DNA of 64,000 nt from assembly GCA_020002185.1 (NCBI GenBank), contig CM034531.1:72965145-73029144 (forward strand), given 5' to 3'. The notes beneath the pieces are model-generated. The model did not search any database. It was not told the origin of the DNA and worked only from the letters and a program-made list of their open reading frames with translations. Below are positions 11,045 to 22,428 of this stretch, one piece after another. The position numbers were made by a program, and so were the translations under genes. The first letter of the stretch is position 1. Each line of letters opens with the position of its first letter. This DNA is from Paraescarpia echinospica (Eukaryota > Annelida > Polychaeta > Sabellida > Siboglinidae).

Positions 11045-12470
11045 AAGGCCCAATCGACGACACAGTTGAACAGGAAGGGTGTGAGTGGGTCATCCTGCTT
11101 GACCCCCCTGTTCTGCATGAGTGGTTCGCTGAACTGGCCATCGACATGCAGGACCGTTGAGGCCTCCGAATATAAGCTACGTAGGTAGCTGATGAAGAGC
11201 CCAGGTATGCCCATTCTCTCTGCTGCCAGTAGGAGAGAGGCGTGAGACCCTGAGTCAAACGCCTTCGCATCTGTCCCTCAACAGGCATCTATGCCGTCTC
11301 CATTTACAAATGCCCTCTGCCTGGATCGGAACTCCAGGAGTCCCCCTAATCTGCCGGCCAGGAGCCTGTGAAATACCCTTGATATGAATGATGATATTGC
11401 GATGGGTCTAAACTGGCTGGGCCCCGAAGGAACCGCCACCTTTGGGATGAGGACAGTCTGACTGCGGCGGAATTCGGCAGGCTGATACCCAGCGTACAAC
11501 CACAGGTTGAAGTACGCTAGGAGGGCTCGAGGATCGATCTTTCTTATCTCATCACGCGAGATCTTGTCGAGCCCCACGGCACCATCCTTGATTTTGCGTA
11601 AGGCGTCATAGATCTCATCAGCCGTAATGGGTTGCACAAGGCCCCACAGTACCATGCCCTGATGGCGAATGACTTGCTCGTCAGGAGTAGATACTTCCCC
11701 GAATACCCTTCTCCAGAAGGCCACTTGATCCTCCAGAGGGATACCCGGGGTCACTTCCTTACGCCATTCCTGCTCAGGACCATGCACGAACACTCGTTAC
11801 GGTTCGATCTGTACAACTTTTGTACACGAGCGTAATCGGCCCTCTTCCGCTTTTTCCTTCCCATGGCCGCAGCCGGGTCAGTCGCTTCCTTCCGACCAGC
11901 AGCGTCCCGTCTTCTAGCCCTCCGGTGCGGCCCCTTCATAGCGTGGTCTAAGCGCAGTTCCAGTCTGACCCAATCAAGGTATTCCTTGTCGATGGTTTTT
12001 TTCTGTTTCAAGCTCAACTGACCGGGCAAGAAGTCGAGGAACTCCAAGGAGTTCCATCCGGTAAAGTACCCTTGAACTAGTATCAGTTCATTCCTGAGAG
12101 TCTCTCCAAGCGGTATAATCGCTACTCTCTTCGGCATCATTCGCCAAGGCAGGGCGATTCGCGTCTTGCTGCCCTGGTTCTTGAACCGACCCCGCATCCA
12201 TTTCACAATCAGTAAGTTCTATCCATGACACATTGGCACCTTCACCCAAGGCAGGTTGGATAGATTCCTGCTCGGTTTCTGTTGAAGGGCTTATTCTCGA
12301 TAATGGGGGCGTATCGCCCGACTCATACCTCAGTTCTTCACTGTATTCTGCCGCAATTGCACAGTCTTCCCTGACAGGGGGACTCGAATCCTCCTGCCAG
12401 AGATTACAGGACCGACTCGGCTTCTTCGGGAGGGGGGGTTCTCACAGCTCTTGAAGACCTCCGACCCAGA
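11045..12470 (-). pseudogene. R2-clade-like non-LTR reverse transcriptase
   Basis: Reading downwards, a low-complexity N-terminal region about 12470-12207 leads into a basic pre-RT segment at 12206-11751 (RKKRKRADYARVQKLYRSNR), as is usual in R2-like elements. The RT fingers/palm follow at 11793-11278 (SQTVLIPK, RPIAISSFISRVFHRLL). Motif A DAKAFDSGSH lies just below 11280, and motif B (RGVKQDDPLTPFLFN) is at about 11090. The RT Y(A)DD box, thumb and restriction-like endonuclease are gone below about 11045. Several frames are needed. R2-like elements often target specific sites, but no rDNA is seen here. Confidence 0.8.
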
Positions 12471-12544
12471 TGGACTTGGTTGGTCCCCCTGATTTACATC
12501 ACTGTCTTCAGGCATATCGATTATTTCGGGCTGGGCCCGGGAAG

Positions 12545-13076
12545 ACTCCAAGAAAAACAAAAGTCCCAGAGTCAAGGCCCTGCCTCTAACATCCGCCGAA
12601 CTGTTTCTGCACGTGCTGCGGGCCCATTTGCAGGTCATGCTGTGGAAAGCGGCAAACCAGCAAACCCCACACGGTGAGTCAGGCGACATCATTCACTTCG
12701 GGTGGGAGATCCGGGATGGCGTCTCCTCTCCTGTTATTGCTCAATGTGACCTAGGTCCACCACACCTGCGTGATGTGATTCATTGTAAGTGTAGGGCACA
12801 GGGCAAGAAGTGCAGCATGGAGGTTTGTGGCTGCCACAAAGAACATCTTTCGTGCACGTCATACTGCAACTGCTCTGGCGAAGAGGGCTGCTGTAATCCG
12901 TACACTAAGAGGCTAAGGCAGGAGACGAGGAGGGTATCGAGATGGAGGATACTGAGGAGGAAGATTTTGAGGATGAGACTGTAGAGAATGAGGATGTACA
13001 CGAGGAGGGTGAAGGCCATGAAGATGTTGAGGATGGTCTTTATGATCCTGATTACCTGGATGATGAGTGGGAGTAG
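12545..13076 (+). pseudogene. GCDTVS-family ORF, C-terminal Cys-rich (CXC-like) domain, copy A
   Basis: The plus strand encodes the C-terminal third of an uncharacterised protein family represented three times in this window. It begins with a helical block (LRAHLQVMLWKAANQQ at about 12613-12660), then GWEIRDG, then a Cys cluster (CKCRAQGKKCSMEVCGCHKE and CTSYCNCSGEEGC, 12781-12890) ending NPYTK. A frameshift near 12925 moves into an acidic Glu/Asp tail that ends DDEWE-stop at about 13076. The helical and Cys blocks align with the copy at 59.2-59.7 kb on the minus strand. The catalytic-looking upstream part is missing; R2-like sequence adjoins at about 12480-12540. Function unknown; the Cys spacing recalls tesmin/TSO1 CXC DNA-binding domains (inference). 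Confidence 0.7.
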
Positions 13077-13429
13077 GTAAATGGTAAAGATTATTAGGCG
13101 ATATCTGCAGTTACTAAGATAGCGTAAACCTTACGCTTATAGCGTAGCATTGTGTAAGACTATCTTTTATCCACAATTATGGATATCAATCCTTGTATCA
13201 TCCTTACAATTACTTTCGTACATGATTACTTAATGTAAGAATTTCCCTCACAAAGAAATATGAATGCCAATGTTCATAATGATATTTGCACTACACACTA
13301 CGTGTAGCAGATGTGACTACGTGTTTCAAATATGACTGGATACTGTTTTTTCTCATGAACAAATGTGTCAAATATTGTAAGGTTATCCATTTATGTGTAT
13401 GAATAAACTAAAATATAAATTGGTAAAAA

Positions 13430-13770
13430 TTGTGATTCATTGTCCACGAGAAATCAAACATTTGAACTTCACCTGACCTACAGCGTCTGTTCTTGACCTT
13501 GAATTAAAAAAATAACACCATAAATGGATTCAACGCACCCCATCACCCCTTAAAAGAGGTATTATACATCATTCTAGGACAAGTAGTTTAAAAGTAAAAT
13601 TTTCAAGATATCTCCCATTGGCCATCTTGGATTTATGCAAATTACCAGAGTTGCCCAAAGTTGCCGTTTGGGCAACCAAGTTAAATTTGTTCTAGGACCC
13701 CATATGGGTACAAATCAACAAAAAAGTTCATAGGATAGAACATTTCTAGGTTCATGAAATGACAAATGGA
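13430..13770 (+). repeat. 3' flank of copy A resembling the inverted-repeat arm at 58.2/62 kb
   Basis: Downstream of the Cys-rich ORF, and after an AATAAA at about 13405, comes a non-coding stretch with GCCATCTTGGATTT, GTTGCCCAA and GGACCCCATA in that order. The same words, in the same orientation relative to the ORF, occur in the arms of the long-inverted-repeat element at 58228-62108. I read this as the remnant of that element type's terminal region. Confidence 0.45.
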
Positions 13771-15600
13771 CTACTAACTCAATCTAAGTAGTCAGATCTG
13801 CCCGGCCTACAAGGCAGGCCTAACTATGCCATAAAATGCAACGCATAAACTATTTAAACACCACAGGCAATTCATTAACTACGAAGCCCCATAGGGGATA
13901 ATATGGACATATTATATTTATTTTTAGTACGTACGTGATAGTAATACGTCCGTATGTGATAGTTAATACATACGTACGTGATAGTTAATATGTACGTACG
14001 TGGTAGTGAATACGTACGAAGGCCTACGTGATAACGAAACATTTGATACAAGTTATATATTGTGCTTGTTACCTCACTGTAGGATGATTCCATTTCTTTG
14101 AAATATAGCATTTCAAGTGGCTCCCTAGGTACGCACAACTCTCCATTTAAAGCAGGGTACAGGCCCTCTGCGTGGGTTTTCGGCAGTCGAAAAGTTGAAT
14201 GTGTACCCGCCTCAGTTGTCGGTGCTGGCGGGCCTTGCACATCAGTTAGAGTTGGTGTTGATGAGTGTTGCGATATTAAAGCAAGATTTGTTGCAGAAGC
14301 CACAGGCTGACATGTAATTTCCAATAAACAATTATAGGCAACAGCTTATCCGCGATCTATTAAACCCTATACCTACTACATGGCTGTAGTCATGCGGTGT
14401 AAGCAATAATTTCCGTGCTGAAAGTTAGCGGAAGTATGCCTTCTGCGCATGCACGTGCAAAACGTAAATAGCGCCCTGTGTATCTTACGGCTTCAACACA
14501 CACAGAGGTGCAGTCTTCAGCGCTGTCTATACGCGCAGCGGGTGCCATCTGTCTGTGTAACCTTGTCTCCATTAGTTTTGGAACTTTTGCATGTAGGAGC
14601 CCAGGGGGCTGAACTTGTGCATGTGATCTGACGGATCCATTTCGGGTGATTCGTAATTATGTAACCCAGTCCCGCATAATTCTGGCACGGGGTCAAAGTT
14701 GATCGGTCACATCGCGGGTTGCATTTTGTGTTTTGCGCTTGCACGGGCATACGCAGTAAACAAAAGGGAACTGCAACATACTATCAGGCCGGAACTTACT
14801 ACTGGACTTCTACACCCACTTCTTCCCTGTAGTGGGCAAGCTGTTCGTTATCAAACATGCTATTTTAACAGCCTGGAAGACCATTTTTAATTCGTCATGC
14901 CTCTACTGGACACATGTGTGATATCAGTTTCATACATACCTCAATATTTTCTAAGTTAACTAGTCTCAATAGTGTAAGTTTTGCTTTACTGCCTTTAAAA
15001 ACCAGTTCAAAATTATCAACGTAACATACCGTAGGCATAGAAAACCGCACAAAACCACAATACTCAATAGTTTAAATATTACGTACGTACGTATTAACCG
15101 AAGAGCCGGTTTAGAAGGCCACGCTATGTTGAAGTTCAAAACATCCCACATATTTTGCAAATCATTGTGGTTTCATGCATTCCACAACATATGCATTGTG
15201 ACCCAGGATGCCAATAATGATTAGTTTTTAGCAGACATGCATGCTGACCATGCGAACCCTGCACAAGGCAGAATTGCTGTTGGAAATTAAGCAGAAGGGG
15301 TGCGTAAAACAGATGCTATCGCCAGACAGCTGTGAGAGACGTATCGTAAAGGCCTCTGTTCAGACACATGCGCAGTGTATTATGTTCGTATTTACCACAA
15401 CATGTGCTTCTAGCTTCAGTAGGAAGTGATGACTCTTTAGTAAAAGAATGATAAAATAGCAGTGTAGCATGTCAAGGTATAACGAACAAAATATCAACAT
15501 GCACATGTATAACTCACAATAGCATAACAAATAAAATGTTCACATGTACTCTTTTCTTTTAGAGGTCAATGTCAGATGATTCTAAAAAAATACAAATTAA
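13771..15600. other. no gene recognised
   Basis: Apart from a small TACGTACG minisatellite, I see only short ORFs. The longest (minus, 14324-13875) is 149 codons, but its C-terminal part is translated minisatellite and the rest has no family signature I recognise. Two related 45-base words (GTACTCTTTTCTTTTA...) occur at about 15555 and 15625, beside the end of G5. Confidence 0.4.
13920..14030. repeat. TACGTACGTGATAGTTAA minisatellite
   Basis: About five imperfect tandem copies of a 20-25 base unit containing the self-complementary TACGTACG followed by GTGATAGTTAA. The unit is palindromic in part. Confidence 0.8.
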
Positions 15601-15654
15601 TGGTTGTTGCAAACACGTACTCTTTTCTTTTACAGTTCAATATCAGTTAATTCT

Positions 15655-16730
15655 GAAACATGTAACATTCTTATAGCGCGTAGGTGTCCTGATCACACGA
15701 CCATGTCTGGAACAGCGTTCAGCTTGCGGGAACTCTTCCATCATGTATCTGTATCTGTGTAGTTGGTGGCGGTGGCGTGATCGATCGGTCGTCCTGGTAA
15801 CTGGTGCTGGGTCTACTGGCTTGCGTGCGTCAGGAGTGTTAGGCTCATCCAAATGAGGCAGTAACAGTGGTGGTTTCTCCGGTGTCTTCAGTAGGTGACG
15901 GCGATTGCAACGGAGCTCACCTCCCTCGTGTTGAATCACATAAGACCGAGGACTCTCGTGAGTAGACTTAACGACAGCGGGATCCCAGCCCAATTTACGC
16001 TGAACACGAACGACATCGCCTGGCCTGAGCCGTTTACAACGGCTTGATACCACGATCGTAATCCCTCTTGCACCATGCCTGCCTGGTTTGCAGATCAGTT
16101 TGGGCATTTAGTACCCTTGGCTTGAGTGCGGATTCTGTTGCAGGCAGTTTCGACCGCAGCATCATACTCATCGCCAGTTGTGCTGGTGCATATTTCTGTC
16201 CACTGATCGGGGTATTCCACTACTCTAGCAGAGCAACATAGGGTCCCGACCTTCTTCATCGGCTTTCTTCAGCAACGACTTGAGTGTCTCGGCTTGTCCA
16301 CTTGACTGAGGATAAGTTGAGCTAGGCGTGGACACTTTGGTGCCCCAACTTTGTGCAAACTTGCAAAATTCGTTACTACCGAACTTGCGACTATCTCGTC
16401 TGGTAAGCCGTATCGTTCACTGATACTCTTGACATGAGTTATCACTGATCCGGTCGTCTTATTCTCCAGCCTGGCAATCTCTGGACATTTCGAGTAATAG
16501 TCCACAACTACCAGATAATCGTGACCGTTGAATGTCATGATATCGCGACTTTCTGGAATGGTCCATCCAGTATTTCGTGTGCAATCATGGGCTCCTTCTG
16601 ATGACTTCTCTGGAAATGTAGACATGTGTGTCATTTCGCAACTGTGTCCTCGATGTCCATAGACATCCCTGGCCAAAGTATCACTGCCTGGCTCTTGATT
16701 TTGTCTTCGCCATGCCCATGTGTGGCTCAT
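15655..16730 (-). pseudogene. Ty3/gypsy integrase (element G5)
   Basis: The integrase core region is at 16730-16269. The first catalytic Asp is present in DYLVVVDYYSK, and ERYGLPDEIV follows. The second catalytic motif (normally SDNG.QF) has decayed to VASSVVTNFAS. The C-terminal domain at 16107-15655 is well preserved (LRPGDVVRVQRKLGWDPAVV, GGELRCNRRHLLKT) and ends in a basic GRVIRTPTRYKN tail. Frameshifts lie between the blocks. This is the 3' end of an almost complete pol that continues upward to 19.0 kb. Confidence 0.88.
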
Positions 16731-16746
16731 GAAGAACTTGCAACAT

Positions 16747-18250
16747 TTAATGCCTCATTACCTCGGGTATGATAATCCTGTCACTTGCGAACAGTAAGCC
16801 TTTACAGTATTTGCACTCAAATGGTCTCTCATATTCCAGTATCCTTTCAGGTCGGCTGGTACTGATTTCCGTGAATCTGACCAACCATCCATCACGACTC
16901 ATTGTAGCTATTGCTCTTCTGAGTTGTTCCTGTCTCCCTGGACCTGCCGGAAAATCTCGTGTCAAACAGTGGACCATGACTTACACGTCGTAGATCATAT
17001 CCTTCTCTGGCTCTCTCTCTCTATGTATGCTGGTGAGAGAGCATCAGCAACATGTAGATGTCTCCCAGGCAAATACACCACATGTAGTATATATCGCTGC
17101 AGTTTTAGTGTCATTTTTTGCATTCGAGCTGTCGCATTTCTGATCGGTTTCTTCATGATTATTTCAAGTGGCTTGTGGTCTGTTTGGACCTCAACATCTT
17201 TGCCAAAGATGTATTGGTGAAGCTTGCTCGTTGCAAACACTACATCGAGGAGTTCCTTCTCTAGCTGAGTATAGTGTAGCTCTTGGCCCATGAGTGCCCG
17301 TGATGCATGAACAATTACATACCCTTCCTGCAGCAGACATGCTCACAGGTCACTCTGTGAAGCATCTGATTGCAGCATCACAGGTTTGCGTACATCGTAG
17401 AACTTTAGCATCGGCATGCTGCTGAGCAGTCCATTTGTTTACAGCATCTGTGTGCTCTGGCTGCCAACACCACACTGCATCTTCCTTCAACAGTGCTCGC
17501 AGCGGTGCGGCAATGTGCCACTCTCCAGGAACGAACTTTCCCTAGTACTTGATCATGTTCAAGAACTTGAGCAGTGAAGGCTTGTCGGTAGGAAGCAGCA
17601 TGCCCACAATAGCTTCCACCTTGCTCGGGTCTGGGCTGAGGCCAGCTTCAGACACTACATGTCCTGCTTCACTTTCAGTTGCACCTTGGAGGCGTTGAAC
17701 TTTACATTCTTCTCTCTGGCCCTTCGTAGGAGCCTGTGCATGATAGTATCACGATCTCGTTCATCATCACCGGCGATGATGATGTCATCTGCGAAGATAT
17801 TGGCCCCGTCGATGTCGCCGAATGTATATTGAATACACTTCTGTAAGTCTTCGCTTGCCAAACTGATGCCGAATGGCATGCATAGGAAGCGCTTGCGCCC
17901 CCATGGCGTGTCAGTCCTCAGTCAGTTTCACGTGCCAATATGCCATTGAAATGTCGATAACAGAGAACACGTTCTTGCCTGCCAAACGTGCCTGGACATT
18001 TTCTGGTGTCGGAATTTCAAAATGTTCACGTTTGATTGCTCTGTTGAGAGGCTGCAGGTCAAGATACATTCTCAAAGAACCATTTATCTTCTCAGTTATC
18101 ACCAGATTCTTCACCCAAGGTGTGGACCGGTCGACATCTGCGATAATTCCATCGTTCTCCAATTTGTCTAGAGTCTCTTTCAAATTCTCCACTCGTGCAT
18201 ATGGAATCTTCCTTGTTGCTTGGATCGTTGGCTCTACATCATCACGCAGC
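16747..18250 (-). pseudogene. Ty3/gypsy RT and RNase H (element G5)
   Basis: The RT N-terminal half is at 18192-17911 (DNDGII-like fingers, LVITEKINGSLRMYLDLQPL, FSVIDISMAYW). The catalytic region at 17879-17655 keeps FADD (ANIFADDIIIAGDDE). The thumb follows about 17650-17530 (SPDPSKVEAI). RNase H is at 17291-16747, with TQLEKELLDVVF, VQTDHKPLEII and the ADALS motif near 17030. Frame breaks occur near 17900, 17650 and 17300, so the polyprotein is not translatable as one piece. Domain order and size match a standard gypsy Pol. Confidence 0.9.
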
Positions 18251-18399
18251 TCAATGTGATAAGGCTGTTCAAGTTCATCAATCCCATGTACTCTTCTACT
18301 CTGACGTCAACAGGTCTGTGGTCAACGGTTTCTAACGTGATACGTCATTGATGCGTTTCACAAGTCCCACGTTCTCACATGTTTGACACCCAAGGGGTG

Positions 18400-18999
18400 G
18401 TGTCTTGGTTCGGTTTGTGACATAGAAATCAAAGAACGTTGGTTTCTCTTAAGTCTCTGGAATACACTGTAGTGTCACAGTGCCCGCTGGCCTGACTTTG
18501 ACACTACTGACGAATGCTGACAATACCGTCTGTGTGGGCTGCTTCGGTATTCTAGGCATTATCTTGTCATATGATACGTTGACATGGGAAGCACGTTTGC
18601 TTGAGCACCAGTGTCCAACTTGAAGCTTACTCTCTGGTTGCCTACCATCATCTCTGTTGTTCAGTCTTCATCAGACGGATTGTCTACATATATATCTAGG
18701 AAACGAGCCCCCAGAAACAGACTTTCATTATCCTCGTCTTCTTCATAGACCACCTGTATATGCCTATGACCTGTAGTTGTACACTTACCATGCATCGCTG
18801 CAAAGTGATTCCTTCCCTTGCATCGGTTAGATTGTTTACCATGCGCTGGGCATGACCTTGGAGGGTGTCGTGTACCACATGACTTACTGTCAATGATTCC
18901 TTCGGTACGACCTTGTTTAAATGGAGCTCCTTGGCTACTTGCAACACCTTTACTAGCTACCCATAAACCTTCTGTGTACATTTCATCACCTATGTTCAT
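18400..18999 (-). pseudogene. Gag zinc-knuckle end and protease (element G5)
   Basis: The stretch 18999-18661 is the end of Gag. It has a Cys/His cluster whose second knuckle (CKGRNHFAAMHGKC) is altered from the CX2CX4HX4C spacing, then an acidic linker. The protease follows at about 18660-18480 in the same direction, with the active site in FKLDTGAQANVLP. The 5' part of Gag and the LTR are absent because LINE endonuclease sequence begins at 19021. Confidence 0.8.
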
Positions 19000-19020
19000 G
19001 GATGTATCCCTTGATACAAA

Positions 19021-19510
19021 CTAATTGCTCCATTTCAGTAGGTCTTCTTTCAGAGCCTGCATGTTAGCTTCGTGGTACATGTATATTTTGCGTGGTTTTT
19101 GCTTGACGAGCCTGGGTTTGCAGCTGAGATGCCGTCGTGATCGTTTATTCCTGGTACTACTACTTTCAACAAGGTTAGTTGTGAAGAACAATTCCAAAGG
19201 GTTGTTTATTCTGGTGGGTTTGCGTACAACTTGTTCAAGTCCAAAGTCATTGGCAATTTCAAGTAGCATTTTGGATAAGCTGGGAGCAGCTCCGCCTGGC
19301 TTTGTCCTGAGTAGGTCCCAATCTATGGCGGGAAGGTTATAGTTTCCGCCTAGCCATATGTTCTTTGTTTGAGCGTGTAATTTTGTTGATGGATTCTCGT
19401 AGTTCATGCATGTATTCGTTTGCATTATTAAATTGGGGTGATCTGTAGAATGCTCCTATTGTGGTATTTTTCGATCCTTGTATTTTGATGGTGACCCAGA
19501 TAATTTCACA
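19021..19510 (-). pseudogene. LINE apurinic endonuclease fragment
   Basis: This is the C-terminal half of an AP-type endonuclease of a non-LTR element. NNANEYMHELRESINK leads into the phosphohydrolase motif IWLGGNYNLPAIDW; the Asp of the usual GDFN is Asn here. Then comes RKPTRINNPLELFFTTN, where LDL is LEL, and a frameshifted SDHD motif near 19140. Next is the linker PRKIYMYHEANM. No RT follows, so it is a separate 3'-truncated piece between G5 and the next LINE. Confidence 0.8.
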
Positions 19511-19549
19511 TTCACTTAAGATATAAAGGTAGTTTGAGCTACAATTTGA

Positions 19550-22398
19550 CTATGGATTTGCAATGGACAACTTAGCAACACTGCTTATAATCGGTGAATT
19601 GTGGTTCATAGCTTTATGAATGAATTTGGAGAACCTTTGCTTTAAGATTACCGATAATAGCAAACTATCCGATAACAATGCTATAACACCACCGTGTGTA
19701 AGTGGTGCTAGCCCCCACAACTTTCTAAGCGCTTTTTCGCCATGCAATGCAAATAGTGCCAACACTCTTACTCTGAAGATCCCACAGTGGGGCTCCATAA
19801 CAAGAGCACAAATATTGTTTAAATAATTGCACTTTACATTCGTCTTAATATGACCGAATATGAACATATTATACCCTCTTCAGAATTATACCCTCTTCAG
19901 AATTTGGCAGTGGCATTGACGACTAGACTATCCTTATTAACAACGGATATATGATGGCTCATGTTAGCAAATTGAGATCATCTGCGTATCCGACGCAACC
20001 CGTATAGTGGTTGCCCATGTGGCATCCCACTCCACTCTTCTGTTCAAACAATCCATCCATGTATATGGAGAAAAGAATAGGAGAAAGGATTGCTCCCTGT
20101 TTTACTCCGTTATATGAGGTAAACTGGGATGACATACTAGAGACCCATCTTACTTGACGTTTTTGTTTAGTACACATATACAACAGCAATCTTAATTCCA
20201 GAGGTGATATCTTGCGTTTTAGAAGTACTCTAAAACTGCTTACAATAATTGAACCTGTCGAATGCTTTGCTGGCATCTAACATGAGTGCTTACACATTAC
20301 TGCCATTTGCATTATAATAGCTGATTGTCTCCATCATATCATATGTGCATTGAGTAGTGGACATATTTGGTTTAAATCCAAATTGCAACTGCGACGTTGC
20401 AAGCGCACTTTGTTCCTTAGATAGTACAACAACATCAAACAGTTTGGCAATAATGCTGCCAAGAGTAATAGCTCTGAAATTGTCGGATGTACATACTAAT
20501 TGTCTCTTGTCTTTTGGTGTAGGAACCATAGTTCACACTAACATAACATTGAGTCGGGGCTAAAACCATGTATCAACATACTGTTAAAAAAAATGCTAAC
20601 AGCACAAAGAGTATATTCGGACCATGTATAATTTGATCAGAATTGAGACCCTCTTCACGATCCGATTTACCCAGCTCCAGTCGCTGGACACCTTCGATAA
20701 CCTCATCAACTGATATATAATACGCAATATTTTGTTTAAACTGCTTGTGTATCTCCGTATTTATAGCACGCATGTCATCAACATCATATGACACACTGTT
20801 GTAGAGGTGATTATATTGATCGGAAAAAAAATTGCGATTTCTTCATCACCTACAACACCATCAATACTTGAAGGCAAGAATTTATTTCTGCCCTTTATCC
20901 GGCGTACCCCAGACCACAAGTCCCGATTTCTATTTTCATTAATGGCCTCGGCCATCTTAGTAGTACGAATTCTGTCATCCTCTCTCATAATATGTCTAAC
21001 AGCCCTATGATACCAAGCTCTTGTTATACGCCTCATTTCTGTAATGTCACCCTGATGAGGCTTTCCCACTGCTCGCCACTGTCGATGCCAGAAAATAGCC
21101 TCCTGTTTCAGGTGTTCGACTTCTTTTGACCACCCAGGAAGTTTTCTTCCGCCACCAGTTGAATTAAGGTTTTTAGGACAGATGGTAGGTATGCATTCCG
21201 ATGATTCTATGCACATATTTAATATATCATTGTATACTCCACATAATTCGCTCTCATGTTTTTTATACAATACATTCTTACACAGCAAAACCTCGTTGTC
21301 GTATTGTAACCTGGAGAGTTTATACTCAAGATCACTACTGTATTGGGTAATGAGTTTCGTACTGGCTTTATGCCACGCTAGTTTGTGACAATAGTTCCTT
21401 TCGAACATAGTCTACATTTATATCTAACCTAACTTTAAGTAGTACATGGTCAGAAACCAACAAGTTGTCTATAACAGAACATTCGAGCACCTTATGTCCT
21501 AAATTGGCTGTGGTTAAAAATAATCAATTCTGGAGGTAGAACCGCTTGGACTTACATAAGTATATGGCATTTGCGCCTCTGCGGAATCTATACATACCGT
21601 AAGATTAAAATCCAATATAAAATCCCTTAATGCATGTGCATGAGACGTATTCCTAGTCAAATCTGTATTCATGTCACCCCCGTATATAACGTGAGCGGGG
21701 TTGTAAGTGTGTATTCATGTCACCCCCGTATATAACGTGAGCGGGGTTGTAAGTGTGTATTAACTGCTGTATTTCACCTAACACATCCATATATTCAGCA
21801 AACTTATCGTCTTCCGACTAGCCATCGCGCGGCATGTATACATTGAGGCACGTGATTTCAAGTTGTTAATTTGTATCATAATCCAACACAACCTCACGTG
21901 ATTGCATTTAAGCTCTTTCACTGCAGACTTAAGTGATAAATTCCACAGAATTGCACATCCGCCGTATGGGCGTCCTTCCCTGGCAATGCATTCATCCATG
22001 GAACTATTACCGGTTATTGCTATACCGTCACCTAATTTGCACATCTTGTTTAATTCACTTTTATATAGAAAATGTTCTTGTATAAATAACAGATCACATT
22101 CTTTACTAATATTATATATACAATAAAATTTCGGACCTCTGTCTCTAAAATGCTTACAGTTATAACTAATAATAGCCAGTGGTTGTGTACGGTTAGTATA
22201 TAGTGGAGAAGTGGCTAGAGGTGGACTTAGTGGTTCACTGCAATCAGATGTGGACATGTCCGACAAGACAGAGAAGCCGTTTGTTAGCTCTATGGTTGAG
22301 CTTAAAAAAAGTGAACTTGCGAAATTAGGAATGCTACACTGGCAGCAAATCCATGAGACTTGGCTGTTTTTGGGGAGATAATATGCAAATGTCGGCAT
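19550..22398 (-). pseudogene. nearly complete LINE: endonuclease, linker, RT
   Basis: The ORF opens at the ATG at 22398 with a short Cys segment (WICCQCSIPNFASSLF) like the end of a PHD-type finger. An AP-endonuclease domain follows (IISYNCKHFRDRGPK, LLFIQEHFL, GRPYGGCAILWN, then GGDMNTD at about 21690). The linker at 21408-20761 (LPGWSKEVEHLKQEAIFWHR) leads to RT at 20794-19959, with FRAITLGSIIAKL, GVKQGAILSPILFSIYMDGL and an intact YADD in GYADDLNLL. The RT C-terminal block is at 19867-19550. Stops and frameshifts separate the blocks, and a 46-bp tandem duplication hits the endonuclease. The 5' end directly abuts gypsy integrase, suggesting insertion into G6. Confidence 0.88.
21668..21760. 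repeat. 46-bp tandem duplication inside LINE endonuclease
   Basis: The segment beginning GTATTCATGTCACCCCCGTA occurs twice back to back with no mismatch that I can see. It shifts the endonuclease frame (46 is not a multiple of three) around the GGDMNTD motif. The identity points to a recent event, or possibly an assembly artefact. Confidence 0.85.
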
Positions 22399-22428
22399 TC
22401 AACATGTCAGTTGCGCAAGTGTCCTCAT

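Noticed and set aside
12330..12692. Minus ORF of 120 codons as a separate gene
   Set aside because: The lower part is a shifted frame of the R2-like N-terminal region and the upper part is antisense to the Cys-rich ORF.
13875..14324. 149-codon ORF as a host gene
   Set aside because: Its C-terminal third is translated minisatellite and no family signature is present.
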